NCBI GenBank assembly: GCA_023446675.1
Contig: JAEXPO010000457.1
Location: forward strand, 1 to 8,843
Length of the DNA stretch: 8,843 nucleotides
DNA from: Bacillota bacterium
Lineage (GTDB): Bacteria > Bacillota > Clostridia > DSM-8532
Direction of reading: 5' to 3'
Positions 1 through 6,651 of the stretch are shown here, one piece after another. The number at the start of each line of letters is the position of its first letter. Within the stretch, counting starts at the first letter, position 1. The notes beneath the pieces were generated by a model. That model was not told the DNA's origin and ran no database searches. It saw nothing but the letters and a program-made list of their open reading frames with translations. The translations under genes and the position numbers were made by a program.

Positions 1-591
1 ATCATACTTAACGGACACGACATTACAGGCCGGAGCGAAAGCGAGATTGCTTCAAGGCACAAAATTGGCCGAAAGTTCCAGGGACCTAATCTCTTTGACA
101 GCATGACGGCTTACGAAAACATAGAGGTCGCTTTAAAAGGTTACTGTTCTCTGGCCCGCTCCTTCTTTTTCCGTAAGAACCGGAGGATTGAACAGAAAAT
201 AAATGAGGTGCTCCAAAGTGTAAGCCTCTATGAAAAAAGAGAGGTTATGGCCTCCTTCCTTTCCCATGGCGAGCGCCAATGGCTTGAAATCGGCATGGTG
301 ATGGCACAGGATCCGGAGCTTATTATTCTGGATGAGCCCACCGCAGGCATGACAGCTGATGAAACCCGGAAGACAGGGGAAATGATTCTCCGCCTTTTAG
401 GGGATCACACCGTTATTGTGGTTGAGCATGATATGGATTTTGTCCGGCAGGTGGCAAGAACCGTGACGGTGCTCCACCAGGGCCAGCTTCTGGCGGAGGG
501 TCCCTATGGGGAAATAGAAAAGGATCCCAGAGTTATACAGGTCTATTTAAAGGACGACAAGGCAGGGGAGGAAGCAGCATGCTCACAATAG
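1..591 (+). CDS. urtD: Urea ABC transporter ATP-binding protein UrtD (3' part, runs off left edge)
   Basis: This is one of the two cytoplasmic ATPase subunits of a branched-chain-amino-acid-type (HAAT) importer, most likely the urea transporter UrtABCDE. The reading frame is open from base 1, so the gene starts upstream and 196 codons are visible; the Walker A motif is outside the window. Visible motifs, numbered by window codon: Q-loop in GRKFQGP (Q27), ABC signature LSHGERQ (87-93), Walker B LIILDEP (107-113) followed by TAGMT, and the switch histidine in VVEHDMDF. The LSHGERQWLEIG signature and the DEPTAGMT stretch are more typical of UrtD than of LivG. It ends in TAG and overlaps urtE by 13 bp, which suggests translational coupling. 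The substrate is inferred from family resemblance; another amide or an amino acid is possible because the binding protein and permeases are not visible. Confidence 0.88.
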   Translation: MILNGHDITGRSESEIASRHKIGRKFQGPNLFDSMTAYENIEVALKGYCSLARSFFFRKNRRIEQKINEVLQSVSLYEKREVMASFLSHGERQWLEIGMVMAQDPELIILDEPTAGMTADETRKTGEMILRLLGDHTVIVVEHDMDFVRQVARTVTVLHQGQLLAEGPYGEIEKDPRVIQVYLKDDKAGEEAACSQ

Positions 592-1277
592 AAAATGCCC
601 GTGTCAGCTACGGCAAAAGCAGTGTCATAAACGGTATCAGCCTTACCGTCTCACAGGGTGAGAAGCTTGCGGTGCTGGGCCGGAACGGCGTGGGTAAAAC
701 CACTCTTTTAAAAAGCTTTATGGGTATTCTGCCCTTAAAGGAAGGGCGAATGACCTTCAAGGGAGAGGATATTACCCGTAAAAAGCCCTATCAGCGCTCC
801 CAGGCTGGCATGGCTTACGTTCCTCAGGGGAGGGAAATTCTGCCCCTGCTTACCGTAAAGGAGAACCTGGAAATGGGCGTCCTGGGTCACAAGGGGGTTG
901 TCCTTGCCGACAGAATGGCCCAGGTGCTTGAGTATTTTCCCGTTTTAAAGGAGCATCTTTCCCGAAACGGCGGAGTGCTTTCGGGGGGCCAGCAGCAACA
1001 GCTGGCTATAGGACGGGCACTTATGTCCTCACCGAAAATCCTGCTTCTGGACGAGCCCACAGAAGGCATACAGCCCAATATTGTGGCCCATATCGCCGAG
1101 ATCCTCAATAAAATACGCATTGATATGGGCATCACCCTTGTTATTGTGGAGCAGAACCTGCCTTTTGCCAAAAGAATAGCCGATACCTTTGTCGTTATGC
1201 AAAAGGGCCAGGTGGTGGCCTCAGGTGCCACTGGCGAGCTTTCTGAGGATGTGGTGCGTGCCTATTTAACTGTGTGA
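579..1277 (+). CDS. urtE: Urea ABC transporter ATP-binding protein UrtE
   Basis: This is a complete 232-residue ATPase, the usual length for UrtE/LivF proteins. It would pair with UrtD on the cytoplasmic face of the permease and power uptake of urea. Motifs seen: Walker A GRNGVGKTT (residues 34-42), Q-loop in YVPQGREILPLLT (Q83), signature LSGGQ (134-138) and Walker B ILLLDEP (154-160) followed by EGIQPNIV. VEQN stands where many ABC ATPases have a switch histidine, which is normal for the LivF/UrtE branch. The VPQGREI-PLLTV segment favours UrtE over LivF. The ATG at 579 is preceded by a strong AGGGGAGGA ribosome binding site inside the end of urtD. The gene closes with tandem in-frame stops, TGA then TAG. 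I see no convincing terminator directly after it, so read-through into pucR is possible. Confidence 0.9.
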   Translation: MLTIENARVSYGKSSVINGISLTVSQGEKLAVLGRNGVGKTTLLKSFMGILPLKEGRMTFKGEDITRKKPYQRSQAGMAYVPQGREILPLLTVKENLEMGVLGHKGVVLADRMAQVLEYFPVLKEHLSRNGGVLSGGQQQQLAIGRALMSSPKILLLDEPTEGIQPNIVAHIAEILNKIRIDMGITLVIVEQNLPFAKRIADTFVVMQKGQVVASGATGELSEDVVRAYLTV

Positions 1278-1305
1278 TAGAGTTTTATCCTCTCCTGTCT
1301 CCTGC

Positions 1306-1334
1306 TTGACAAAGCAAAGGAAAAGTAATTAAAT
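1306..1334 (+). promoter_or_regulatory. SigA-type promoter ahead of pucR
   Basis: A perfect -35 hexamer TTGACA (1306-1311) is followed by a 17-bp spacer and the -10 candidate TTAAAT (1329-1334, four of six consensus bases) in an AT-rich stretch. Transcription would start near 1341 and give a leader of about 75 nt before the pucR ATG. It would let pucR be expressed independently of the urt genes. The -10 is the weak part of the call. Confidence 0.5.
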
Positions 1335-1370
1335 AAATGCAAGCATGAAGCACCAACCTATAAAAAGCAA

Positions 1371-1403
1371 GGGCTGACGAACCTCCCGGTTCTTTACAGT
1401 CCC
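1371..1403 (+). promoter_or_regulatory. Imperfect hairpin or operator in the pucR leader
   Basis: An inner inverted repeat GAACC (1379-1383) / GGTTC (1388-1392) has a 4-nt loop. It is flanked by a second pairing, GGGCTG (1371-1376) with CAGTCCC (1397-1403, one bulged T). The structure ends three bases before the AGGAAGG ribosome binding site of pucR. It could be an RNA hairpin that influences translation or a DNA operator, for example for autoregulation. No poly-T tract follows, so it is not a typical terminator. The function is inferred from position only. Confidence 0.3.
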
Positions 1404-1417
1404 TTAGGAAGGCGAAA

Positions 1418-2626
1418 ATGTTTGTAACCTGTGAGGATGTTTTAAAGCTTGAATTTGCCAGAGATTTCAGGCTTGTGGGCGGTGCCGGGGGCATTCACAA
1501 ACCGGTGCGCTGGATCTATGTTTGTCAGGAAAATAACATTTCCCCATGGGTCAGCGGCGGCGAGCTTCTGTTTTTAACCGGCATCGGCATACAACGGGAT
1601 GAGGAAAGCCTTGTATCCCTGGTAAGAACCAGCCGCGAAAAAAACCTGGCAGGAATCGTAGTTTTGCTAAATGAGCTTTATATAGGGCATATCCCCGGGG
1701 CGATGATCGAAGAGGCAGACGCTAGGGATTTGCCCCTTATTACCATGCCCTGGGAAATTCCTATTGCCGTGGCAACCCGGGAGGTTGCCTCGCTTATCAT
1801 GCTTAACCAGTACCGGCGTGCCCCGGCGGACGCTCTGTTTGAAAGCGTGCTGTGGGGCGGTACGGAAGCACCCAGGCTTGTTCAGTCCGAATTCCAGTCT
1901 GCAGGCTATACCTTTAAGAAATCCAACCACATTCTGGTTATCCAATCCAAAACAGATCAAAAGCTCCTGGCGGGCCAGGAGCTGGAACGACTTAAAGTCA
2001 TGGCCTCCGACTGCTTTGAAACACCCCTTATCTGCGAAAAGGACGGCACCCTGGCTATCCTTGCCGGTACGGACAGTGAAAGTGCTCCGGAAAGGCTCTC
2101 CGCCCTCTTTAACCCCCTCAGGCTGTCTTTTCTGGGGCCCGATGAAGGCCATAGCCTCTTTTTGGGCATTGGAGGCTCTATTGATACCTGGACCTGCGCT
2201 GAATTCCGCCGGAGCTACCATCAGGCACTAAATGCTCTGTCCGCTTACGAAATAGCCCCGGATACCTTTGGCACAGGCATATATTCCTTTTTTTGGGACA
2301 ACTTAGGGCTTCTGGGGCTTTTATTTGAATTTGAAAACCACGCTCTTATTCAAGCTTTTTATATGAAGCATCTGGCAACCCTCCTGGACTACGATAAAAA
2401 GCATAATACGGACTTTATCCAGACACTGGATATCTTTCTCCAGGAAAACTGCAATTTTCTAAACACGGCCAAACGCCTTTTTATCCATCGAAACACCCTT
2501 AATTACCGTCTGACCCGTATTCGTGAAATCACAGGTAAAAGCTTTGAAAGCGCCGCCGACAAGCATAATCTCTACAGTGGGCTGTTAGCCATGAAGCTCA
2601 GCCATTACCGCAAGGACCGCAGCTGA
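1418..2626 (+). CDS. PucR-family transcriptional regulator
   Basis: This 402-residue cytoplasmic regulator has the standard PucR/CdaR layout. Residues of roughly 5-125 match the PucR N-terminal sensory domain (VGGAGGIHKPVRWIYVCQ, then a GGELLFLTG motif). The middle, about 170-285, fits the GGDEF-like spacer domain of the family. The C-terminal 340-377 region holds the PucR-type helix-turn-helix, with TAKRLFIHRNTLNYRLTRI as its core. Family members such as B. subtilis PucR control purine and ureide catabolism, while others control sugar-acid use. Its position just after urtDE suggests control of urea, purine or related nitrogen genes. ATG 1418 is chosen because AGGAAGG (1406-1412) lies 5 nt upstream. 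The effector is not readable from sequence, and I see no frameshift or missing domain. Confidence 0.88.
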   Translation: MFVTCEDVLKLEFARDFRLVGGAGGIHKPVRWIYVCQENNISPWVSGGELLFLTGIGIQRDEESLVSLVRTSREKNLAGIVVLLNELYIGHIPGAMIEEADARDLPLITMPWEIPIAVATREVASLIMLNQYRRAPADALFESVLWGGTEAPRLVQSEFQSAGYTFKKSNHILVIQSKTDQKLLAGQELERLKVMASDCFETPLICEKDGTLAILAGTDSESAPERLSALFNPLRLSFLGPDEGHSLFLGIGGSIDTWTCAEFRRSYHQALNALSAYEIAPDTFGTGIYSFFWDNLGLLGLLFEFENHALIQAFYMKHLATLLDYDKKHNTDFIQTLDIFLQENCNFLNTAKRLFIHRNTLNYRLTRIREITGKSFESAADKHNLYSGLLAMKLSHYRKDRS

Positions 2627-2696
2627 CCGTTGAGTAAAGCCAAAATGTTGCAGCCAGGCGCTTTCTAAAGGCCTATGGATCAAAGCTGAGCACTAA

Positions 2697-3710
2697 CTAA
2701 AGGCCCTTGGACTTCTGGAAATAATCCTTCGCCGCCTCATAGCCCTGATTGTATAAAAACTGATAGGTGCTGTCGTTAAGGGTAACATTAAAATTTGTGG
2801 CACTTATCTCACCGGTATTTATCATAATGGATCTGGCCTTATCCAGGGGGTTCCTGTGAAAGGCGTCCTCCTGCACCCTTAAAAGAGTGTGAACCAGCGC
2901 TTCCGCAAATTCCACAAGATTATTTATTTTTTTAAATTTGATATCACTTACAAAACAGGCGCCCAGAGTATTCCGGTTAACACCCCGATAAAGCTCCTGC
3001 CCATAGAGAGACGTATCAAAGATATTGATAGGATAATTATCCATTACTCCCCCGTCGGAAAAGTAGCTGTTCTGCCCAAAACCCGGAGATTCAGGCTCTA
3101 TTTGCTCTATGGACTCAAAAAAAAGCGGAATGGACATGGATATCCTTACAGCTCTTGCTACCTCCACCAGTGGCGTGGTCTCAAAGGAGAAAACCCTTGT
3201 CGTACCCGTAGAAAGATTGGTGCCGATAATGAATAAATCGGAAAAGGTGCGTTCCTGTTTGTGTATGGCAGGGTTTCTAAAGTCGGCAAAGGTATAGGGG
3301 GGCTTTTTCTTTGAGGCGTCAAACTGGTCGTTAATAGCATCTCTTATCCAATTGTAAAAAAACTCCGACGAATACCAGCCATAGCGTTTCAAAAGCCTGT
3401 AGAGGCAGTTGATATCCCCGAAAAGGCCTTCAATGGTCTTTTTAATTTCCTCGGGAATAAATCTAAGCAAATCGTCATTGCCCTTTTCAGGCACTTTTTT
3501 GTATTCCAGGGTATCGGCAAGGGCCTTTAATTCCTCAAACGGCAGGTTAAAGCTGGCCAGACAGGCTGTAATGGCCCCTGCAGACGCTCCGGCGGTTCTT
3601 TTAATATTCTTTAGAAGATTGTTTTTGTTGAGATAATCCAGAACACCCAGGTAGGCAATACCCAGTATGCCGCCTCCTTCAAATACCAGATTGGTAATCC
3701 GGTTTGGCAT
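2697..3710 (-). CDS. Patatin-like phospholipase (acyl hydrolase)
   Basis: This is a predicted cytoplasmic 337-residue serine hydrolase of the patatin family, which deacylates phospholipids or other acyl esters with a Ser-Asp dyad. The oxyanion-hole glycines are in FEGGGILGIAYLG (residues 10-22), the nucleophile elbow is GASAG (41-45, Ser43) and the catalytic aspartate is in SDGGVMDNYP (Asp219). All three motifs are intact. No signal peptide or membrane span is visible. The open frame continues upstream to an ATG at 3788, but that start would lie inside the tRNA terminator. The ATG at 3710 has GGAGG (3719-3723) at 8 nt and places the GGG motif at the family's usual N-terminal position. The gene follows tRNA-Arg on the same strand and converges on pucR. 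A TATACT -10 candidate lies near 3747-3752 without a good -35. The substrate is unknown. Confidence 0.87.
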   Translation of the reverse strand: MPNRITNLVFEGGGILGIAYLGVLDYLNKNNLLKNIKRTAGASAGAITACLASFNLPFEELKALADTLEYKKVPEKGNDDLLRFIPEEIKKTIEGLFGDINCLYRLLKRYGWYSSEFFYNWIRDAINDQFDASKKKPPYTFADFRNPAIHKQERTFSDLFIIGTNLSTGTTRVFSFETTPLVEVARAVRISMSIPLFFESIEQIEPESPGFGQNSYFSDGGVMDNYPINIFDTSLYGQELYRGVNRNTLGACFVSDIKFKKINNLVEFAEALVHTLLRVQEDAFHRNPLDKARSIMINTGEISATNFNVTLNDSTYQFLYNQGYEAAKDYFQKSKGL

Positions 3711-3785
3711 GGTATGGGCCTCCGTTCCTCCTTTTCTCTCTACAAGTATATGTCTGGGAAAGGAGGGGAGTGCGCTTGTTTTTGG

Positions 3786-3820
3786 CAAAAAGAAAAGAGA
3801 GGTCCAACCTCTCTTTAACT
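3786..3820 (-). terminator. Rho-independent terminator after tRNA-Arg
   Basis: A perfect 10-bp inverted repeat, AAAGAGAGGT / ACCTCTCTTT (3794-3803 and 3807-3816), has a 3-nt loop. On the minus strand the stem is followed by TCTTTTT, so it ends the tRNA transcript about 10 nt after the CCA. On the plus strand the same stem is followed by AAC and seven T, so it could also stop transcription from the opposite direction. Confidence 0.85.
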
Positions 3821-3825
3821 TTTTT

Positions 3826-3900
3826 TGGCGTCCCGTGCAGGAATTGAACCCACATTAATGGAACCGGAATCCATCGTCTTATCCTTTAGACTAACGGGAC
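3826..3900 (-). tRNA. tRNA-Arg (anticodon CCG)
   Basis: The minus strand folds into a complete cloverleaf. The acceptor stem GTCCCGT / ACGGGAC pairs at all 7 positions. The D stem is GTCT / AGAC. The anticodon stem is ATGGA / TCCAT with loop TTCCGGT, placing anticodon CCG at 3865-3867 (reads codon CGG). The variable loop is 4 nt. The T stem is GTGGG / CCTGC with loop TTCAATT, including one G-T and one T-G wobble. The discriminator base is G and the 3' CCA is encoded (3826-3828). Reading CGG with a dedicated C34 tRNA is common in moderate-GC Clostridia. No integrated element is visible next to its 3' end. Confidence 0.95.
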
Positions 3901-3914
3901 AAAATAGCATTATC

Positions 3915-3943
3915 ATTATAAGGCATACCCCCGGATAATACAA
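3915..3943 (-). promoter_or_regulatory. Promoter of tRNA-Arg
   Basis: On the minus strand there is a perfect -10 hexamer TATAAT (3915-3920), a 17-bp spacer and TTGTAT (3938-3943) as the -35. The -10 lies 14 bp before the mature tRNA 5' end, giving a short leader of about 8 nt for RNase P to remove. GGGGG inside the spacer has no evident role. Confidence 0.75.
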
Positions 3944-4035
3944 GCGCAATTCCAAAAAATTTTGATGCCGAAGTGGATAAGCATAAACCATAATTCAGCG
4001 CCTAAGCAAGTCAAATCCGGTACTGAATCTAAAAA

Positions 4036-4689
4036 TCACATACGGACAAGAAAGAAATAGGCGATCTCCTGGAAGAACTGGAGGGCATTGCTGCTTAGCT
4101 GCATCCAGAAATAAGCCGCAAGAATAAGAATTAGCTTGCCGAAGATCTGAATCCGGGTTTTAACGCTTATGGTGCGGTAAATAATACCCAGCTGTCCAAA
4201 GGGCAGCAGCTCCAAAACGGTTATCAGAATGGCCAGAGTCAAGCGATAAGCCATAGGTGAAAAAGCATTAACATTCGCCCACTCAATGCCGAGAAAGTAC
4301 CACAGTCCATAGGGAAGCAGAGCAATGACATGAGACCATGCATAGGATTTCATAAGAACAACAGGGAATCTGGGGCTGACATATTTTTCACTGCGTTTTC
4401 CGATAAACCTGGCGAAATCCGCCACCGGATACATGGTGCTTACCACATCCAGCATGCCTATCAAAAAGGCTGTGAAGGCAAAGCCTATAAGCTTGAATGC
4501 AATCTGCAGGAAATTGCCTTGGAAAAAAGAGGAGGCATAAAGCTCTCTGTAAAATAACATGTCAAAGCTACCCACAAAAAGAAAAGCAAGAAACAGTCCA
4601 TTTAAACCGACAGTAATTCTTTTATGGAGCCAGACCGGCAGAAGCAGCATATCCAGCGGGCTTGCGGGTATATCATTGACTTTATCCAT
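4036..4689 (-). CDS. Membrane protein of unknown function, about five TM helices
   Basis: I do not recognise the family of this 217-residue protein. Five hydrophobic segments are visible, at about residues 25-45, 60-82, 115-135, 148-168 and 182-202. They are separated by short basic loops (KRI near 23, RFIGKRSEKY after helix 2, KTR before helix 5). There is no signal peptide, enzyme motif or cysteine cluster. The general look, a Pro/Asp-containing N-terminal cytoplasmic tail and then a compact five-helix bundle, is reminiscent of Yip1-type domains, but this is only an impression. ATG 4689 has AAAGGA (4698-4703) at a suitable distance. It is probably a single-gene transcript: a strong promoter lies just upstream, the GH18 gene before it ends with a terminator, and a tRNA with its own promoter follows. 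About 135 bp downstream holds the tRNA promoter and no clear terminator. Confidence 0.75.
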   Translation of the reverse strand: MDKVNDIPASPLDMLLLPVWLHKRITVGLNGLFLAFLFVGSFDMLFYRELYASSFFQGNFLQIAFKLIGFAFTAFLIGMLDVVSTMYPVADFARFIGKRSEKYVSPRFPVVLMKSYAWSHVIALLPYGLWYFLGIEWANVNAFSPMAYRLTLAILITVLELLPFGQLGIIYRTISVKTRIQIFGKLILILAAYFWMQLSSNALQFFQEIAYFFLVRM

Positions 4690-4730
4690 AAGTTAAATCC
4701 TTTACGTTGTGTTAAACCGGAATAAAGTTT

Positions 4731-4759
4731 ATTTTAGCATACGGGCTTAAAGTTATCAA
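4731..4759 (-). promoter_or_regulatory. Extended -10 SigA promoter for the five-helix membrane protein
   Basis: On the minus strand TTGATA (4754-4759, five of six consensus bases), a 17-bp spacer and TAAAAT (4731-4736, five of six) are preceded by TGC, which supplies an extended -10. Transcription would start near 4724, about 35 nt before the start codon. The core TATGCTAAAAT recurs exactly at the promoter near 7200. Confidence 0.78.
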
Positions 4760-4761
4760 TT

Positions 4762-4798
4762 GCTAAAAATAGGGGCTTCTCAGCCTTTTGAGCCTCCC
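4762..4798 (-). terminator. Probable terminator after the GH18 gene
   Basis: Starting directly after the GH18 stop codon, the minus strand carries GGCT-GAGA-AGCC (4774-4785), a short stem closed by a GNRA-type loop. The outer G/A-rich and C-rich flanks can extend it imperfectly. It is followed by CCTATTTTTAG, a five-T run at 4765-4769. The stem is short, so the call is moderate; position just before the next promoter supports it. Confidence 0.5.
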
Positions 4799-4799
4799 T

Positions 4800-6566
4800 C
4801 TAGTTGCTGTCCGATGTCTCGGCCGCGGGTCCCTCATAGGTGCTTTTCCATTCATCATAGTGGGCGATTTGCTTTAGATTTCTCTCAAAAATCTCAAAAA
4901 CCTTTTCATCGGCAAAATTAGCGGCCCAAACGCTGGCACCGGCCAAATTGTATTTATGAACCAGGGAGGTCTTCATATTCACGGCATCCGCATCCTCCAG
5001 CCAAAGCTTGTAGACCTTGCCGTCCTTCTCGTAGCTGGCCTGATATTGGCCGGAGGAGGCATTCCAGGCAAGCACGGCTTCATTCTCCTCCACCTGCTTC
5101 CATGCGGAGACAATATTGAGAGCCTTTGAGCTAACCGAGGACTTACCCTCAACCGTCTCTTCCGTCCAAAGCCGGGTGTACAGAGGTATGCCCAGAAGCA
5201 GCTTCTGAGCGGGAACTTCCTTAAGTGTCTTTTCCACGTTTTTATCCACCCAGGCAAGCTCAGCCGTAGATCCGGCTACGGGGCTGGAGGCCCAATGCTG
5301 GTCATAGGTCATCAGGCAGACAAAATCCACCGTTTCAGCCAGAGCCTTGCGATCAAAGCATTTGGACCAGGTATCGCTGCCGTCGGGTATGGTGACATCG
5401 ACGGACACCACAAGCCCCTGCTCCCGCGCCAGAGGTGTAAACTCCCTGACAAACTGGGTATAGGCATCCTTGTCCTCTTTGTAGATATTCTCAAAATCCA
5501 GATTGATGCCATCCACCTTATAAAGAGCGGCATAGGCCAAAACGCTGCGTATAAGCTGCCTGCGTTTTTCCGAATCGTTAAGAAGAATATGCGTACCCTC
5601 TATGTCGCTGAAATCGTTTGCGAAAAGAGCCCACACCTGCCATCCGTTTTCATGGGCCCAACCCACATATTCCGGGGTTGCCCTATTTTTAATGGTCCCC
5701 TCCCTGTCCACAATTTCGAACCAGGTTGGAGAAATAACATCAATCCCGGGGGTGCTGGATTTAGAAAAGGTAATGTTTTTTTTTGAGTAGGACATGTCCC
5801 AGACAAGATTTATTTTGCCCTGAGTGAGGACTGGAACATTCCGGTTGTTTAAAAATTCCTCCGTCAGGGTCATTTCCGTCAGCTTAACCTGGCTTTTGGC
5901 GATATAGCCCAAAATCCCGCTTTTATCCCTCACCTTGTACCAGCTTTCATATTCCTCAAAAACGTACAGCTCCGAAACAGGGTCAGACAGACTGCTTTCC
6001 TCAAAACGCTTAACCACGGGATCCTTTATGTGCATTCCCTTTCTCATCACAGCCTCCGAGGTAAGGGGATAGGCCGTACGGTAAATACGGTTTTTGAAAT
6101 CGATAATGACGCAATCCGTGTCCTCCGCATAACTCACATTGATGAGATAAAAGTCTTTCAGGAAATTCAGAGGCAGATAGACAGCACCTCCCTCTTCAAC
6201 CGCAGAAAAGGACAGGGTCAGCGGCTCATCATTGATAAGCGCGTCCAGACTGCCGGTCTTCATCCGTATCACTCTGTCCTTTGTGGTAACGGTGATTTGC
6301 TTTAAGCTTTCATCCCACCAGATATAGGGATCGATGTAAGCCTTTACGGTTTCAAAATCTATAAGGACCTGACTATCCCTGTACAGGGCAGGAGCCTTGG
6401 TTTTAATCTCCTCTCCCCCTATAACCAATCGGGTTCCCTTTGTCTGGAAGGGGTCGGTCATGCTGTCATTAGGTGTATTATTAGTCACCCACACCCTGTA
6501 CAGCCCCCCGATGGTTATAAGCAGCAAAAGCAGTATCATCAGTACTGCCACCCTTTTTTTTCCCAT
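4800..6566 (-). CDS. Membrane-anchored GH18 glycosidase with copper-amine-oxidase-N-like and SH3-like domains
   Basis: This 588-residue envelope protein begins with a basic MGKKR and one hydrophobic segment (about residues 6-27), read as a signal anchor. Residues 45-160 resemble the copper amine oxidase N-terminal domain common in secreted Clostridia proteins. About 175-232 looks like a bacterial SH3 domain (ELYVFEEYESWYKVR, ILGYIAKSQV). From about 250 to 565 is a GH18 TIM barrel. Its catalytic motif DGINLDFE is at 352-359 with Glu359 as proton donor, and MTYDQHW is at 419-425. The WFEIVDREG and WAHENGWQVWALF stretches resemble YaaH/SleL-type spore cortex-lytic glycosidases, so cleavage of peptidoglycan or spore-cortex glycan is likely; chitin is less likely. 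ATG 6566 has an AGGGGG ribosome binding site 6 nt upstream. It follows the two-helix gene across an 85-bp gap containing a probable terminator, and I found no strong promoter of its own. Confidence 0.87.
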   Translation of the reverse strand: MGKKRVAVLMILLLLLITIGGLYRVWVTNNTPNDSMTDPFQTKGTRLVIGGEEIKTKAPALYRDSQVLIDFETVKAYIDPYIWWDESLKQITVTTKDRVIRMKTGSLDALINDEPLTLSFSAVEEGGAVYLPLNFLKDFYLINVSYAEDTDCVIIDFKNRIYRTAYPLTSEAVMRKGMHIKDPVVKRFEESSLSDPVSELYVFEEYESWYKVRDKSGILGYIAKSQVKLTEMTLTEEFLNNRNVPVLTQGKINLVWDMSYSKKNITFSKSSTPGIDVISPTWFEIVDREGTIKNRATPEYVGWAHENGWQVWALFANDFSDIEGTHILLNDSEKRRQLIRSVLAYAALYKVDGINLDFENIYKEDKDAYTQFVREFTPLAREQGLVVSVDVTIPDGSDTWSKCFDRKALAETVDFVCLMTYDQHWASSPVAGSTAELAWVDKNVEKTLKEVPAQKLLLGIPLYTRLWTEETVEGKSSVSSKALNIVSAWKQVEENEAVLAWNASSGQYQASYEKDGKVYKLWLEDADAVNMKTSLVHKYNLAGASVWAANFADEKVFEIFERNLKQIAHYDEWKSTYEGPAAETSDSN

Positions 6567-6587
6567 TCCGTTCCCCCTTTTTCTTTT

Positions 6588-6622
6588 ATAATAAAAGCCG
6601 CACCCCGAAAGATGCAGCTTTT
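6588..6622 (-). terminator. Probable terminator or attenuating hairpin between the two-helix gene and GH18
   Basis: On the minus strand AAAAGCTGCA (6613-6622) pairs with TGCGGCTTTT (6593-6602) across a 10-nt loop, with one T-G wobble. The stem ends in TTTTATTAT, a broken T tract. It would end or reduce transcription from the upstream gene. Because no clear promoter separates it from the GH18 gene, partial read-through may be how GH18 is expressed. Confidence 0.6.
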
Positions 6623-6651
6623 GTCCGGTCTATATGAAAGGCTTTAACCGG

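Noticed and set aside
1667..2221. 184-codon open frame on the minus strand inside pucR
   Set aside because: It is antisense to conserved PucR coding sequence, has low-complexity non-domain composition and no ribosome binding site; a shadow of the real gene.
2665..2705. Nine-base direct repeat CTAAAGGCC (2665-2673 and 2697-2705) in the pucR-patatin convergent gap
   Set aside because: It is short, not inverted and without a T tract; no terminator or element ends can be supported there.
2697..3710. Patatin protein as effector of a CBASS-like defence system
   Set aside because: Neighbours are a tRNA and a convergent regulator; no cyclase, nucleotide sensor or defence partner is present.
3711..3788. 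N-terminal extension of the patatin gene to an upstream ATG at 3788
   Set aside because: It starts close to the tRNA terminator tail, has no ribosome binding site, and adds 26 residues before the conserved GGG motif; the ATG at 3710 has GGAGG at good spacing.
3826..3900. tRNA-Arg as an integration site for a mobile element
   Set aside because: No integrase gene, second attachment-site copy or compositional shift is visible on either side.
3993..4028. ATTCAG / CTGAAT inverted repeat downstream of the five-helix gene as a terminator
   Set aside because: Only 6 bp with a 24-nt loop and no T tract.
5295..5786. 163-codon open frame on the plus strand inside the GH18 gene
   Set aside because: It overlaps the catalytic GH18 region on the opposite strand and shows no recognisable domain or start signal.
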